A stretch of DNA of 64,000 nt from Ostrinia nubilalis (lineage: Eukaryota; Arthropoda; Insecta; Lepidoptera; Crambidae), in NCBI RefSeq assembly GCF_963855985.1, contig NC_087091.1:12654154-12718153 (forward strand), written 5' to 3'. Below are positions 1 through 11,250 of this stretch, piece by piece; the first letter of the stretch is position 1; each line of letters opens with the position of its first letter. The position numbers and the translations under genes were made by a program. Below the pieces are notes generated by a model. It had not been told where the DNA came from. It saw only the letters and a list, made by a program, of their open reading frames with translations, and ran no database searches.

Positions 1-1348
1 TATAAAATTAATACAGTGTTTCGGTAAATCCTACCTAGGTACTAGATAATTAATCGAGTTGAGAAGGCATTATTCAAAAATGGATAAAAAGTTAATATTA
101 ATGCTGCCTCGGCACGTTAAATAAAACTGATTTCGGGTTAAATGAGCGTATAACTCTGTAATTGAACCCAATTCGCTATAAATTAATGTTATTTTGGAGC
201 AAGCGTTTAAATATTTATTTTGTGGAGCAAAGCTACGTGCAAACCTAACTTAATTTATATTAAATGTAAATACATAAAATGTTCAGCTTGGTAAATCTAG
301 CGCAGTTTATACTTGGAAATTATATCATAAGGTTTTTGCAAAGAAAATTACTGTCTCGCGCGGCGCTGCAGTGGCGCGTGCCAGGATTCCGGTCCGGTTC
401 AACCTCAAAACATTTCGCTCATAATTCATTTTATCACGGAATCATTTGTTTACACCTGATAAAGAGTTGGCACCACGCCCAGCTTCGAGCGTTCACTCGG
501 TGCATATAAATTAGACTAGGCATCCTCCGCCCATGTTTACGTGGTACATTTTTCGCAAACGTGAATCACTTCATTTAAAAAAGAAAAAGCTATCACTTTT
601 CCCTCGCAATAGAGAAGTACGACTAAACAATAGCGAAGTGCTAACTAACAAAAAGCAAAAGCGATGCCGGGATTTATTCGGAAACTAACCGGCAGCGGAC
701 TTCCTAATTCGGAACTGGCTAAATGAGAATCTGACCTAGTGCGCGTTGTTTTTGCAGCTTCACTGCTGTGTGCAGTGATCCTTGCAGTTGATAAACAACG
801 ATCAGTTTGCGAACTTTCCTTTTTTTCGTATATTGCCGGGAAACATATCGATTGAGTGCAATCACAGGCAACTCAAAACAGCTATCGGATGTAGTCATGG
901 CTATGTTTAAAATACAATTCGGATATTTTAGTATGTTAGTCACGAAATTAGGTACTCTAACCGCAGCAGCGTGTAAAATTACCTGCGGCGTGGTAACAGT
1001 TAATGTTATGGATTTGTGCTTCATTACTATTTGTATTGTTGTTGTAATTTTAATTTAATTGTATGTAGGATATTCATCAAATATTATTTGAAACTCAAAC
1101 CACAAAATTATTCAGAAGTCAATTAACTAAATTGACATCAAAAATGAATAGATCGTTCGGTGATCGATTGATCATTTTTTGTCTAATGATCGGTATGTTT
1201 TCATAACGAAAGTTTATGTACATTTGTAGGTGCGTATCGACCTTTTAATGAAACTTCAAGTTATTATATTCAAGGCCGTGAAAAGTATGATATATAAGAT
1301 CTTTTTGTGTCTTTATTATCTTAAAAGGCATCAGTAGCAATGATCCAT
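1..1348. other. Unannotated AT-rich sequence, probably sfl intron
   Basis: I see no exon, RNA gene or recognisable transposon here. Short open frames at 279-509 and 719-1058 occur on both strands, have no recognisable domain and do not look coding. The next sfl exon (4917) enters in phase 2, so an upstream sfl exon must exist. I could not find it in this stretch, so this is probably intron. Confidence 0.5.
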
Positions 1349-1351
1349 GTA

Positions 1352-1354
1352 TAT

Positions 1355-1385
<31 letters not shown>
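1352..1385. repeat. ATTT microsatellite = 3' tail of the LINE
   Basis: About eight ATTT units on the plus strand. Read on the minus strand they are AAAT repeats directly after the LINE 3' UTR, as expected of a simple-repeat tail made during target-primed reverse transcription. Confidence 0.8.
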
Positions 1386-1386
<1 letters not shown>

Positions 1387-1474
1387 TTGAAATGCAAGTG
1401 AGCTTACAGATTTATATCCAAAGCGCTCACATTGCCAATTTGAAATTACATTTAATGTTAGTAAGTACTTATAT

Positions 1475-2761
1475 CTATTTATGGTTAGTAGACAAATACA
1501 ATCTTAATTTTTTTACAAAACACTCTAAGGAGTTGGCAAAGATGTCGACGTCTTGGACGGTTTGCGTAAACATGTTTAAAAGACAGAGTGCCCTGGGAGT
1601 CGGTGTGTTGTTAGCATGCAGTGTGCGCAGGCCATCGGGGGCACAGAACAGGCGGTGCTGACGACGACCCGTACGTGTGTAATTATTTGGAACAAATAAA
1701 CTAATACTACGAAGCACGACAGGATTTTCTATTTTGCCACGTAGCAATAAGTAGTAGTGAATTGCTACCGACACTTTACGCCTCAGCTCAAGAGTATCAA
1801 GACCAACCATGCCAGATACAAAAAGGGAGGGAAACAGAAACGGGTAATACCCAAAAGTTCGTTTGTAAAGATATCTGGAAAACTTACGTTGGACTTTCTC
1901 TAACATTTCTGAATACTTTTTCTCTCGAGGAGACCAGACCACTGCCCCATACTCCAACTTGCTACGGACGTAGGCGTTATATAGCATCACAGCCAGACCA
2001 ACAGTTCTGAACTGAGACGCTGTTCTCATTATGAACCCCAACACTCTGTTGGCACTTTTGCAAGTTGCAACAATATGCTCGCGAAAATTCAGTGCAGTGT
2101 CCATCATCAAACCCAAGTCTCTGATCTGGGTTACCCTCTCCAGAGGCCGATCTCCTAAGGCATATGAGTAAAACAAGGTATCATGAAGTCTTGAGAAAGT
2201 AATCACTTTGCTCTTAGATACGTTTAGGTCCAATTTATTTTCTACACTCCACTCAAGCACAGCTTGAATGTCCTGCTGCAGTAATATACAATCCCTTTCC
2301 TCGCTAACTTTCAAGTAGAGTTTTAAATCATCTGCAAACATTAGGCAATTAGCGTGTCGGAGCCTTTTGGGTAGATCATTTATCATGATCAGAAACAAGG
2401 TCGGCCCAAGAGTACTGCCCTGACTCACTCCCGACCTTGTATAGTACTCTTCAGATTGTTGGCCGCTCATTTGAACGTACTGTCTGCGATCTTTAAGATA
2501 GTTGGCAAAGAAATGCAACAACTTCGGAGTAAAACCGACCAGAGAGAGCTTATTTAAGAGAACGTCGTTATTAACCACATCGAACGCTTTCCTAAAATCA
2601 AAATAAGCCGCGTCAACCTGCAGATGTTGGTCCAATTTAGGCACTATGTAGTCGAGGAATACTATATGGTTTGTAGTTGTCGATCGTGCTGACCTAAAGC
2701 CATGCTGGGATTCGTCAAAATAAACCTTCAGCTGTTGAGTTATCTGTCTATTAAGTATTAA
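1475..2761 (-). pseudogene. ORF2 C-terminal fragment: LINE reverse transcriptase
   Basis: The frame is open from about 2761 down to the stop at 1475. It begins inside the RT domain (motif ESQHGFRSARSTT at about 2700) and continues through AYFDFRKAFD (first catalytic Asp), GVSQGSTLGPTLFLIMINDLP and the catalytic FADDLKLY box, then the thumb motif QIRDLGLMMD and a C-terminal region with YNAYVRSKLEYGAVVWSP. The RT part is complete from the finger motifs on, but it is fused out of frame to the truncated endonuclease. I read the junction at about 2750-2770. It cannot be translated as a normal ORF2. The 3' UTR is short, about 90 bases before the AAAT tail. Confidence 0.85.
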
Positions 2762-3284
2762 CTATTAAGTTTTCTATACACGACAAAACATTCAAATATT
2801 GCTCTTCACTACAATTAGGTGGTAAATATACTACACAGACCAAAATTTTAATATTTTTGCGGTTAACTAAGACAAAAATCAATTCTTTATCACAAGTGAG
2901 GCCATCAAGGTCAGTAACTAATTTAGCTGAGCATGTTTCACTTACAGCAAGCATAACTCCCCCCCAGCCAGCATCTCCTAATCGATCTTTCCTGAATACG
3001 AGATATCCCTGAGGAAACAATTCAGAATTGAGAACTGAGCTATTAAGAAATGTTTCCGTTAATGCAATTAAGTCAAAACCGCTTGATGAACAAATATTAT
3101 TATAAAAGGTCTCAGTTTTACTTCTAAGGCCTCTAACGTTCTGATAGTATACCCCTAGATTTAATACTTGACGTTTAGTTATCCTTGGGTTTGGAACGAA
3201 AATTCTGCCTCCAGGGCTTAACACAAATATCTTCTGCCCAGTTTGCAGGAGACATGACAGTATCGGCCAGTCTTGATGGAACAC
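2751..3284 (-). pseudogene. ORF2 N-terminal fragment: AP endonuclease, truncated
   Basis: The open frame resembles the N-terminal half of a LINE apurinic-type endonuclease. It has YYQNVRGLRSK (Asn of the first active-site motif), ALTETFLN (the catalytic Glu motif), RKDRLG followed by GGVMLAV, and VYLPPNCS. In the family this domain nicks the target DNA to prime reverse transcription. The frame stops at 2751-2753, just after the segment CIENLI. The later endonuclease motifs (the GDFN and SDH boxes) are absent. The true ORF2 start is uncertain, because the first 40 or so residues overlap the end of ORF1 in another frame. Confidence 0.8.
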
Positions 3285-4323
3285 TCAGCTTGAATGACGC
3301 ATAGTCGCCCCTTGGCTGTAGTACTTCTACGGTGCACACGTCCGCTCCACAAACTGACGTCAAATGTTCGCGCACCTGCGCCTCAGTGGTGCCAGCCTTC
3401 ACGTAAAACAGGTGCACTAATCGGCGACGTTCAGATGGTTCAAGCCCGGTTGAACCAGGGCTGGCAGTACCACGTGTAACGCGAGACACGCGAATGGGTC
3501 TTCTAGTTACCTCTGTCCAAACCTCGTCGCCTTGGCTCAATGGAAGTGTGGCAGAAGCAACATCCGTAGGCTCCGCCGAAGCAACTTGCGCAGCGACTTG
3601 ATTGGAGTCTCTCCCAGTTGGTAAGTGCTGCCCTGTTGCCTTCTGAGGGGCAGACGTGGTCCCGACGCGGCTTCGCCCGGCGACAGAAGGTGGTTTTCCG
3701 GTCCTCATAGGCACAGGAGCGGCTACATCAACAGTATTAGTAATTTTATTTTCCAATAAATGTACCTTTGATTCCAACTTTCCAACTTTTTCGGTCAACT
3801 CAGTGATCGCCTGACACATTGGTGCAGTCAGCTCCTTGACAATTTTGCTAGTAAGTTCTGGCAGGCGTTCATCCAAGGCCCTAAGAAGTTCCTCTCGCAT
3901 TATTAACCGAATGCTATCAAGACAATAAGTATCATCCGCCAATGACTCCTCAAAAGTATTTGTTTTACTGCCCCGCTTTGTGTTTACGTACTCAGGGCCC
4001 CCCGATGGGCTGTCAATACGGGCAAAGCCACTGACGTCACACGACACAGGAACGGCGTCCTTCAGTTTCTCGGTACGTGCAGTCCTTTTGGAACAATGGG
4101 CAGTGCTTAGTGGTGTGTTTACGTTGCCCACTTTGGGCTGCTTACAAATACATTGTGGGCATTTCCACACGTTTTTATGTTCCTTGGTCATGTTATAAAA
4201 CAGCTTTTCAGCCACATTGGCGCATATAATATCATACGGCAGAGTGCAAATACTGCAGATTAAATATCTCCTGCTTGTAATTTCGTTGCGACATCCCGCA
4301 CATACGATAGATTTCGTTGCCAT
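3175..4323 (-). CDS. Retrotransposon ORF1 protein with PHD-like zinc finger
   Basis: An open frame of 382 codons with ATG at 4323. The first 60 residues hold a Cys-rich finger: CAGC near residue 9, CSIC near 23-26, a further Cys near 34 and WKCPQC near 55-58. This pattern resembles the PHD-type fingers in ORF1 of CR1-like LINEs. A coiled-coil-like stretch rich in Leu, Glu and Lys follows (about residues 140-195: LTEKVGKLESKVHLLENK), then a low-complexity Pro/Thr/Ser/Ala region and a basic C-terminal domain. Such proteins bind the element's RNA and chaperone it in the RNP. That role is family knowledge, not visible here. The frame is uninterrupted. Its 3' end overlaps the frame carrying the endonuclease (2751-3284). 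Confidence 0.8.
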   Translation of the reverse strand: MATKSIVCAGCRNEITSRRYLICSICTLPYDIICANVAEKLFYNMTKEHKNVWKCPQCICKQPKVGNVNTPLSTAHCSKRTARTEKLKDAVPVSCDVSGFARIDSPSGGPEYVNTKRGSKTNTFEESLADDTYCLDSIRLIMREELLRALDERLPELTSKIVKELTAPMCQAITELTEKVGKLESKVHLLENKITNTVDVAAPVPMRTGKPPSVAGRSRVGTTSAPQKATGQHLPTGRDSNQVAAQVASAEPTDVASATLPLSQGDEVWTEVTRRPIRVSRVTRGTASPGSTGLEPSERRRLVHLFYVKAGTTEAQVREHLTSVCGADVCTVEVLQPRGDYASFKLSVPSRLADTVMSPANWAEDICVKPWRQNFRSKPKDN

Positions 4324-4510
4324 AGTAGCCGATATCTAGTTTACAACAGCGGTCACTGACCTTATCGATTCGGCCACCTCCGTAGTTGATCGGGACGGAA
4401 TATTGTGTCGGCTACTCGGGTCTCGCGCCGGAGTAGATCGATGCGTCAGAACCTCGGGCGCGCTCGGCGGTCAATCGGTACAAGTCGGGTGCAGTCAACA
4501 GCTGAGCGTT

Positions 4511-4916
4511 AACAGTGTCCTTGTTGAGGTAGGTCACGTTCACGGCCGTTATAGATTTACTTTTGAACTAAATTGGCTCAGAACTCGCGTAAGAATCGAG
4601 CGATTTGAGAACAGAACACCTCACTTTAAAGTTCGCAGCTCAAGCTTCAAGATGGTGTAACTTCACTGTGCAACTCGAGACTTTTACACACGTTTGAGGC
4701 AGACAAACACGGATCGAACAAATATGCGTTTACTCGCGCAGACGCTCGCGCGCAACTCTATGCCTAGACTCAACTATATGCCTAGTTTGAGCTTCTGGTT
4801 ATTTTGCTGTACTACTTACTTGGGCATCAATAGCTCCATCCTATTTACGAAACTGAATGTTAGACTTTATTGACCTTACCTTTGGGTTCATAATAACAAA
4901 ACTTTTTTGTCACCAG
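4511..4916. other. sfl intron remainder before exon A
   Basis: No further feature recognised. The last 40 bases lead into a T-rich tract and the CACCAG acceptor used by sfl exon A at 4917. Confidence 0.4.
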
Positions 4917-5162
4917 GTTTTGTCACATGTGGAACCATCAGCAGCCACATCTATACAACAACGTGTCCCAACTGGAAGCCGAGATGATGTTGAACAAACA
5001 GTTTGCTTTAGAACACGGCATACCAACCAACTCTTGTTACTCTGTGTCGCCGCATCACTCTGGGGTGTACCCAGTTCATGAGCCGTTGTATGAGGCGTGG
5101 AGGAAAGTCTGGGATGTGAGGGTGACAAGTACAGAGGAATACCCACACTTACGACCGGCTAG
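4917..5162 (+). CDS. sfl: sfl/NDST exon A: deacetylase domain, metal-site histidines
   Basis: The acceptor CACCAG ends at 4916 and the donor AG/GTGAGT is at 5163. The exon enters in phase 2 (its first base completes a codon) and leaves in phase 2. It encodes [13 protein letters not shown] near the start, then [21 protein letters not shown] and [14 protein letters not shown]. In NDST1, as I recall the published structure, the two histidines of the HMWxH motif bind the zinc of the N-deacetylase site, and both are present here. A Cys replaces the usual Pro or similar residue just before HMW. This is the most 5' exon I can find in the window. Confidence 0.95.
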
Positions 5163-5354
5163 GTGAGTTTATTAAAATTTATCATGTATTTATGGATTCA
5201 TTGCAGTGTTACTTACTCTATGCTCTTAAATTGTTCCAGCGTGCACCTTTTAGTTTCAACCTGAAACATAATTTTTACCTTACACAGAAACCACATTTTC
5301 GGCATCTTCAGTTTCAACCAAAACCCAAAAGTTGTAAAGGATGACACATTAGAT

Positions 5355-5561
5355 CAGGGTTTCCCAAACTATGGGTAGCGACCCAGTGGTGGGTCGTGAG
5401 CGAACATTGAGTGGGCCCTGCCTGTAGAACGACACACCACCCTACAGATCCGAGTCCTTTATTTAGGCATACTGGTAACGGTTAAATTTCCTATAGGTGG
5501 GTCCCGAGTTTGGGAACTTGTATTAGATGAGTCGTAGCCCAGAAAACTTTGGGAACCACTG
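5355..5561. mobile_element. hAT-type MITE with 8-bp target duplication
   Basis: 207 bp with imperfect terminal inverted repeats (left CAGGGTTTCCCAAAC; right end TTTGGGAACCACTG). It is flanked by CATTAGAT at 5347-5354 and 5562-5569. Eight-base duplications and CAGTGGTTCCCAA-like ends are typical of the hAT superfamily. It has no coding capacity. It lies in sfl intron A-B. Confidence 0.9.
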
Positions 5562-8479
5562 CATTAGATAAATGGAAATATGATATCTGACCCTCACATG
5601 CAATTACAGCTTCATAGAATCTAAACATCCCAAAGTCAAAACTTTATACTATTTTCTGCCAACTAAACAATGTCATTGGCAATTTCGTAATTATCAAGCC
5701 ACAAACGAGTCCGTGAACACAATGACGTTCGTTACCATTAGTCCAGCGCAACTTACTCGCCGCGGTAGGAAAACTATAACGATAGCAATGAGAGTTCACG
5801 TTCACTGAAACTGTCCGTGGTTGCTCGCCCCTAACTCCTGCCCGCAAACGCGGCGCCTCCGACCGGCATCGCCGGACCGACAATGAAATTCCAATAATTG
5901 TAATACTAGAATAGCACAGAGCATGCACACTAAACGCCGCAGCGATAATTACGCTGCAACGAGCCAAACGATCCGTCGGTTACCACTTGTAATACGCCCC
6001 GCCGCTGCCAAATGCCAATATTCGAAAACAACTGCGAATCTGGAGGTATTTAACTGGAATAACACACGGAACTTTGACAGATCGTTAACGTAGGAACAGC
6101 TATTCATATGTCACTCACGTTTCGTAGCTTTCCAAACATGACGGTTTTCAAATGGTCAATTTCACAAACGTTATGACTTTCAACGTAAATCATATTTCAA
6201 TGCAATATGCGAAACCGTTTTGCTTATACATTTAGCTTGTTTAGGGTGGATTCGACCAAACAAGAGTAAATATTAATCTCAGAATAAGTCGTCAGTTATT
6301 CGACATTTTGACATATTTCCCATACTGAAAATGTCAATGTCATACCAGGAGTTATTCTTGGATAAAATTTTGGTCGAATCGGGCCTTATACAAACAAGAG
6401 CTGAGCAATAGGCATTTTGCAAATCAATAAAAACGTTAAGGCTAAAGCCAAACGTAAGACTAAGCATTTGTTGTCAGCAAAAAAACATTAGTCGAGTTTC
6501 AGAAACCCTTTGGGTCCCTTTAAGCTCGCTTGGAGATAAACGCTTATATACGAGATGAGAAGAAACACAATATATTTCTTTTGTAGGCGTTGTTAACGCT
6601 GTCTTTTTGTTGCTTTAAAATGTCAATTTTACAGATTACGTAAAAGACTTACTGTACAGTACACGTTAATTATTAAGACCTGTGTTTATAAGCAACCAAT
6701 TATGTTCTCGTTCTAAAATTAAAGCTTATGTATCACATACGATAGCGTAATGGATTCTGTTTTTCATTTCAAACTTTAATGGGAGGAAAACCTTATTAAA
6801 TTTATAACATAATATCCATTATGCTATAACATGTGCTATGTTCAAGGATATAATCACATAATACGATTAAAAAGAAAAAATAACATCTCATGGGGCGTCT
6901 ATAAACGAACAATTTATTATAAAAATAAAGTAATTTTCCTCTTATTCTTCTAAATCCAATTCTTTGCCAGCAGTTAAATGAACTCTAATTAAAGTTTTGA
7001 TTGAATTGATTGATTAGATTGATCATTTTGATAACTTGATTTGAAATTTAAATTGTATACCTCCACTTAAAGCTTCGAAATCAGAGTTTACTCTTCATAA
7101 TAACCATTCTGATAAGTAGTCGTTAGTTTTTCTAATTATTGAGTGAACTGTCAGGGAAACTTTTCAAACTTGGTCTGAATAAAAAATAAACTCGAGGCGA
7201 ACCATTAAGTTCAACTTTTAATTAACACGAGCTAAGTACTCAGTGCTTCATTAATAGCATAAAATTTTTCAATATGTGTTACTATTAGCTATGCTCTGCG
7301 ATTTCGTCCACGTTGGACGAGTGATTGATTTTTACTGATTTTGTTTTTGAAGACTTTACAATGAAATGAAACATTTTTTTGGCATCCTGGGGTCCAATAA
7401 CACGTGAGCACCTGGGGTCCAGTTACACGTGCAATTAGGCTACTTTAAATCGAAATCTACGCAGTCTCGGGTAAAAGCTGTAGACATTTTACGTTTTGTA
7501 AACGAGCAATCGTGAATGTGTGTAGCTTTAAATGTCTAGCATTTAGGTAGACTGAAAAACGTAACTGAAAAAGCATCACCAGGTTCACCACTGCTATAAC
7601 TGCTAACAAATCTCTTTATTTTATAAACAATACTATAATTGTAGTGAGAAAACCTACACATACCGACTGGAAAATGTATTTTTAAATCGAGCTCGTGCCG
7701 TTTTCACATTAAATGAAAACTAATCTAGAGTCGGTGTTAGTTTAGTGCATTAATTGCGTTTTATCTAAGCCCAGTAGTAAAATTACTTTATATTTATCTC
7801 TACAAAACTTTCCAAGGCAAAAGTAATTGACTGACCATCATCAGTGTATGTAGCATACTTTTATTTTAATTCTTGTGTTACCTGGTGTCTTATTAATTAC
7901 TCCTACCTAAGTCAGACTTTATAAGTATGCTTATTTTAACTTAATGTTTTTTTTACCAGTATATAAAAGCCTTTGAAAAATGTTCACCGTATGCAACCAA
8001 CTCGCAAAGATTACCATTATCTCCAACAGTGAAACACGGGACTTTCCGAAGTTGTGAGCGTCCAACTATAAGTGCCGCAAATGTTATTGTTTATGTCAAA
8101 CTTACAGCTGACTAGTGTTAGTTGGAGTGCATTAATTGCCAGCTTGCATGTAGCAACGTGTTTGACTTTACCCACACGTCCTCGCGCCGGCTTAGTGTGA
8201 TTATGCCGAAAACCTCGCTCTCTACTAATGAACTGCAGTAATTGTTAATGCAAAGACTAAACGTATCCACGTAAAGGCACCGCTTGAAAATTCTCATCTA
8301 GTTAAGAGCTAAGAAAACGAGCGAATTAAGCTTGAGCTCAAAGTGCCAAATATAATAGTGGTCGTGCTGAAGCAATGATGAATAATAAACGCGAAGTGTA
8401 AAAGTTTAAAGCGCGGTAAAGCATTGCGGGGTGTCGGATTTTATCGTTTGTAGTTTATGGCTTTATTATAATTTGCCAG

Positions 8480-8550
8480 TTGACGCCACTGGCGAGTAAG
8501 GTCCACATTGGCGCCAACGTGAGAGTGCTGAAGCGGTAGGAGCTTTTCAC
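8480..8550. repeat. Decayed relative of the dimeric MITE at 19.5 and 21.9 kb
   Basis: Shares the order GCCACTG, GAGTAAGGTCC, TGGCGCCAA, GTGAG and GGTAGGAG with the copies at 19513 and 21895, but it is divergent and lacks the terminal repeats. Confidence 0.4.
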
Positions 8551-8901
8551 GATCGAGCTAGTTGACGACAAAAAAATTGGTAAAATCTGAAGATGCCAAC
8601 TTGGGGGCACTCACGCAATAGTTTAATTTCTATAGATCGTTTCATCCACGAAGACGCGCCCCACCATTCTTTCGCTAATATTTGAGTGTTATCGGTACAC
8701 GCTAAATCATCCATGAGTGCACACGCACACTACAATAATGACGCTTGGATTTTGATCCGAGCAGATCAAACTCCCCGCGCCCCGCGCTTCCCTCGACCGA
8801 AAATTGGTGGAGCGCGTCTTCGAGGATGAAACGAACTATATCTGTCGTACCCAAACGGGACGTAATGGGTCTACGTTACTTATGTCATATTGTTTGTGCA
8901 G

Positions 8902-9064
8902 ATTACGACGTGGGTTCCGTCACCGAGGCGTGATGGTGCTGCCACGGCAGACGTGTGGCCTGTTCACGCACACGCTGCTGCTGGAGCGCTATCCGGGCGG
9001 CCGGCAGCGCCTCGACCGCTCCATACAGGGCGGCGAGCTCTTCCAGACCGTCATTAACAACCCG
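8902..9064 (+). CDS. sfl: sfl/NDST exon B: deacetylase PRQTCG segment
   Basis: The acceptor TTTGTGCAG ends at 8901 and the donor CCG/GTGAGT is at 9065. Phase 2 in, phase 0 out. It encodes [20 protein letters not shown], then a [11 protein letters not shown] tail. The Cys in PRQTCG matches the NDST cysteine whose alkylation is known to impair N-deacetylation. The exon is markedly GC-rich against its AT-rich introns, as are the other sfl exons. Confidence 0.95.
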
Positions 9065-10336
9065 GTGAGTGACTGTATACAGGGTGACGTTTAAAACACT
9101 ATAGTGGTATCATAGTGGTGTCATAGAAGCAGGATTAATACAATTCTGGCAACGAAGTAATGACTTCATACATAACAGAGCAACAAGTTCATTCAGAGGG
9201 GTACCCCGAGTGGTGAGTCAAAAGAAAACCGACTGACACAATACAGGAACAGTTTCAATTCCCTCTTATTTCATTCTTTAAACTTTCACTTATTTGTTGA
9301 ATAGATAGTTTCACATATCAAATATATTGATAGGGCCAGTTATGTGCAAGATTTTCAATAACTTCTGAAGTGTTAGCTGAAGTGTTGATTCTTACCTACA
9401 CGTCAGAGGAAACGGTAGCTTTATTGTTTTTATTTTTTTCAATTTGACAAATTCACCGATCGTAAAGTTCAAGTATATGGCAGGATGCTGACCCACATCT
9501 CGCAATCATGTTGATAAAATAATTCAGCTTGTAAAATAAACGAGCCCGTGTGACTCGATTACATTCTGTTTCACTTAGTCACGCTCCACACGGCGCGATG
9601 TGCGTGAGTACTCTCCTGTTCAAAATAAATGGCGTCGTAATAACATTCATTTTTAATTGCGAAATAATTTTCCACAATAACGCACAGTTAAGCAATAAAT
9701 TCACTGAATCCTGATCACTCTTCACTCTTATTTATACAGTCAATAAACTAGAAAATCATGTTTCCACTTTCCAATTATATCTTGATGGCTTTTAATTTAC
9801 AAGTGTTTAATTTGCTTAACTAGTTTCTTGTTATATAAATATTCAGTAGTTGACAGTCCAGTATAGAAATGTTGACACCTGTGTCGACATCGGAAAGCTT
9901 GCCTTGTATTATTCTCTTTCACTGTGACTTAAATGTAATAAATTCTTAATTAACATGCCCCTTTCTCATGTACTTGGAATGAATGAATATTTACGCACTG
10001 TAATTCGCTTAACGTATTAAAATTGTTGCTTTAAATTTATATTACATTAGAAAATCCTACCAACAGACAGATCGAAGAGAAAACATTGTAAATGTAAATT
10101 ATCTGCCAAATTTAAAAGCTTCGCCGACATTGCCGGCATGAACAACGTTTAATTATTTAATGAAGGATGTATGCGTACTTGCACAGTGTTCGTTCGGTCT
10201 TGTTTGCCGGCATGGCGCAAGGGAGTCTCAAGTACGTTCTCGGGCAGATTAATTGACAAAGGTAGCCGCAAGCTCTTTCGTGAAAATAAAATAGGAGGCA
10301 CTACAAAGTTGTTCAATAACCAAAGTAATAATAATA
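9065..10336. other. sfl intron B-C, left part
   Basis: No gene or repeat recognised between exon B and the Ty3-type element. Confidence 0.4.
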
Positions 10337-10340
10337 TATG

Positions 10341-10938
10341 TGTCGGCGCTCTATACTCGGGTAGCAGGGTTCGTAGGTTTTTATAAATAAAAGTTCATAT
10401 AGACTGGTAAGACGGTAACTGTATTGTGTAAGCGCGAGGATGGGCCTTCAAGGCGTCCGACCGGTACCGAGGTTGCGTACTGACTGACTAAACTAAACAT
10501 TGGTTTTTCTCTCGACGGTCGGCGGCCTTTTAAGGTAACCATCGTAAAACAAAGTGAAAATACCACGAAGATACAAACAAAACAATTAGCATGAAACACA
10601 TGGCAAAGGTTGGCTCAAACATAATACAAAGTAAACAATAAACAATAGAAAGACATTACAAAGGTTGGCGTTGCTTGATACACAGACACCTGCAATAATT
10701 GCATAGATCAACAATGGACCACGTGTTACATCGGCAAAACACTAAAAAGATTTGAGTTAAACATTCCGACAATAAAATCCTAAAATTGCAGGTGTGTGAG
10801 AAACTAAAATTACCATGCTCTAAAATTAACACGCTATAACTAACAAAGCATTTACATCTTAAGTTTGTACAAGAAGTATTACAATTAAGTATATTTTAAT
10901 TAATTGGTATGAGGCGTAAGTGGGACGTAGTCGCCACA
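10341..10938 (-). repeat. Complete LTR (598 bp) of the Ty3-type element
   Basis: Read on the minus strand it starts TGTGGCGACTACG at 10938 and ends GCGCCGACA at 10341. The minus orientation is fixed by the polypurine tract beside its start. Confidence 0.75.
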
Positions 10939-10953
10939 GTACCCCCCTACCAG
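10939..10953 (-). other. Polypurine tract beside the LTR
   Basis: On the minus strand CTGGTAGGGGGGTAC abuts the LTR start TGTGG. This is the usual place of the plus-strand primer, just upstream of a 3' LTR. Confidence 0.7.
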
Positions 10954-11050
10954 TGATTTAGATCACGAGAACACAAACAACGATAAGAAAACTACAAGTG
11001 ATCTAAATAACGAAATAACAAAATACAAAGAAGATATAATTACATTAGAA

Positions 11051-11250
11051 TCACAAGCCTGCTTGGTAGTAGTCTGGAAAACGAACGCGTCTACCAGAAC
11101 GGCGAGGGAAGTCCGGTTCAATAGAGATAGGCGGTAAAGCTGCAGATGGAGAACCTGAATTAACATTGGAACCGGTAGATTGACCTCGGCCACTCTCTAA
11201 AGTTACCTCCAATGGTATACTGCTGTCCGGATGGTTGTTTGGATGATGAC
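11051..11250 (-). pseudogene. C-terminal tail of a Ty3-type polyprotein (minus strand)
   Basis: The minus-strand frame ends RSGRRVRFPDYYQAGL and stops at 11051-11053. A tail of the form R-x-G-R-x-V-x-F-P-D is a common ending of Ty3/gypsy pol proteins, and it sits just before the polypurine tract and LTR as it should. Its orientation opposes the RT-integrase block that starts immediately to its right, which marks an inversion breakpoint at about 11220-11260. Confidence 0.7.

Larger units (their letters stand above)
1349..4510 (-). mobile_element. Non-LTR retrotransposon (CR1/jockey-like), internally deleted
   Basis: The element reads on the minus strand: a GC-rich 5' leader (about 4324-4510, edge uncertain), ORF1 with a PHD-like finger, the start of an AP endonuclease, a reverse transcriptase, and a 3' tail of AAAT repeats (ATTT repeats on the plus strand, about 1352-1385). 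ORF1 and both ORF2 pieces are each open for hundreds of bases, so decay is limited. The end of the endonuclease and the start of the RT domain are missing, and the two pieces are out of frame, so the copy is dead for ORF2. It lies in the intron upstream of sfl exon A, antisense to that gene. The RT signature GVSQGSTLGP and the PHD finger favour CR1-like over RTE or R1. The clade is an inference. Confidence 0.85.
5163..8901. other. sfl intron A-B
   Basis: Holds a hAT-type MITE (5355-5561) and a decayed piece of the dimeric MITE family (about 8480-8550). A short near-duplication (CTGGGGTCCA followed by ACACGTG) lies at about 7385-7435. Nothing else recognised. Open frames at 5644-5967 and 6279-6467 lack domain signatures. 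Confidence 0.6.

Noticed and set aside
1..4916. Further 5' exons of sfl
   Set aside because: No segment matches the NDST region expected before HMWNH (the WF motif and preceding deacetylase sequence); the exon must lie upstream of the window.
5644..5967. 107-codon minus-strand frame in sfl intron A-B
   Set aside because: No domain, no splice partners, low-complexity Arg/Ala-rich part from a GC-rich patch.
10963..11193. 76-codon minus-strand frame at the Ty3 left side
   Set aside because: The polyprotein tail (RSGRRVRFPDYYQAGL) lies in another frame of the same strand; this frame is its shadow plus 3' non-coding sequence.
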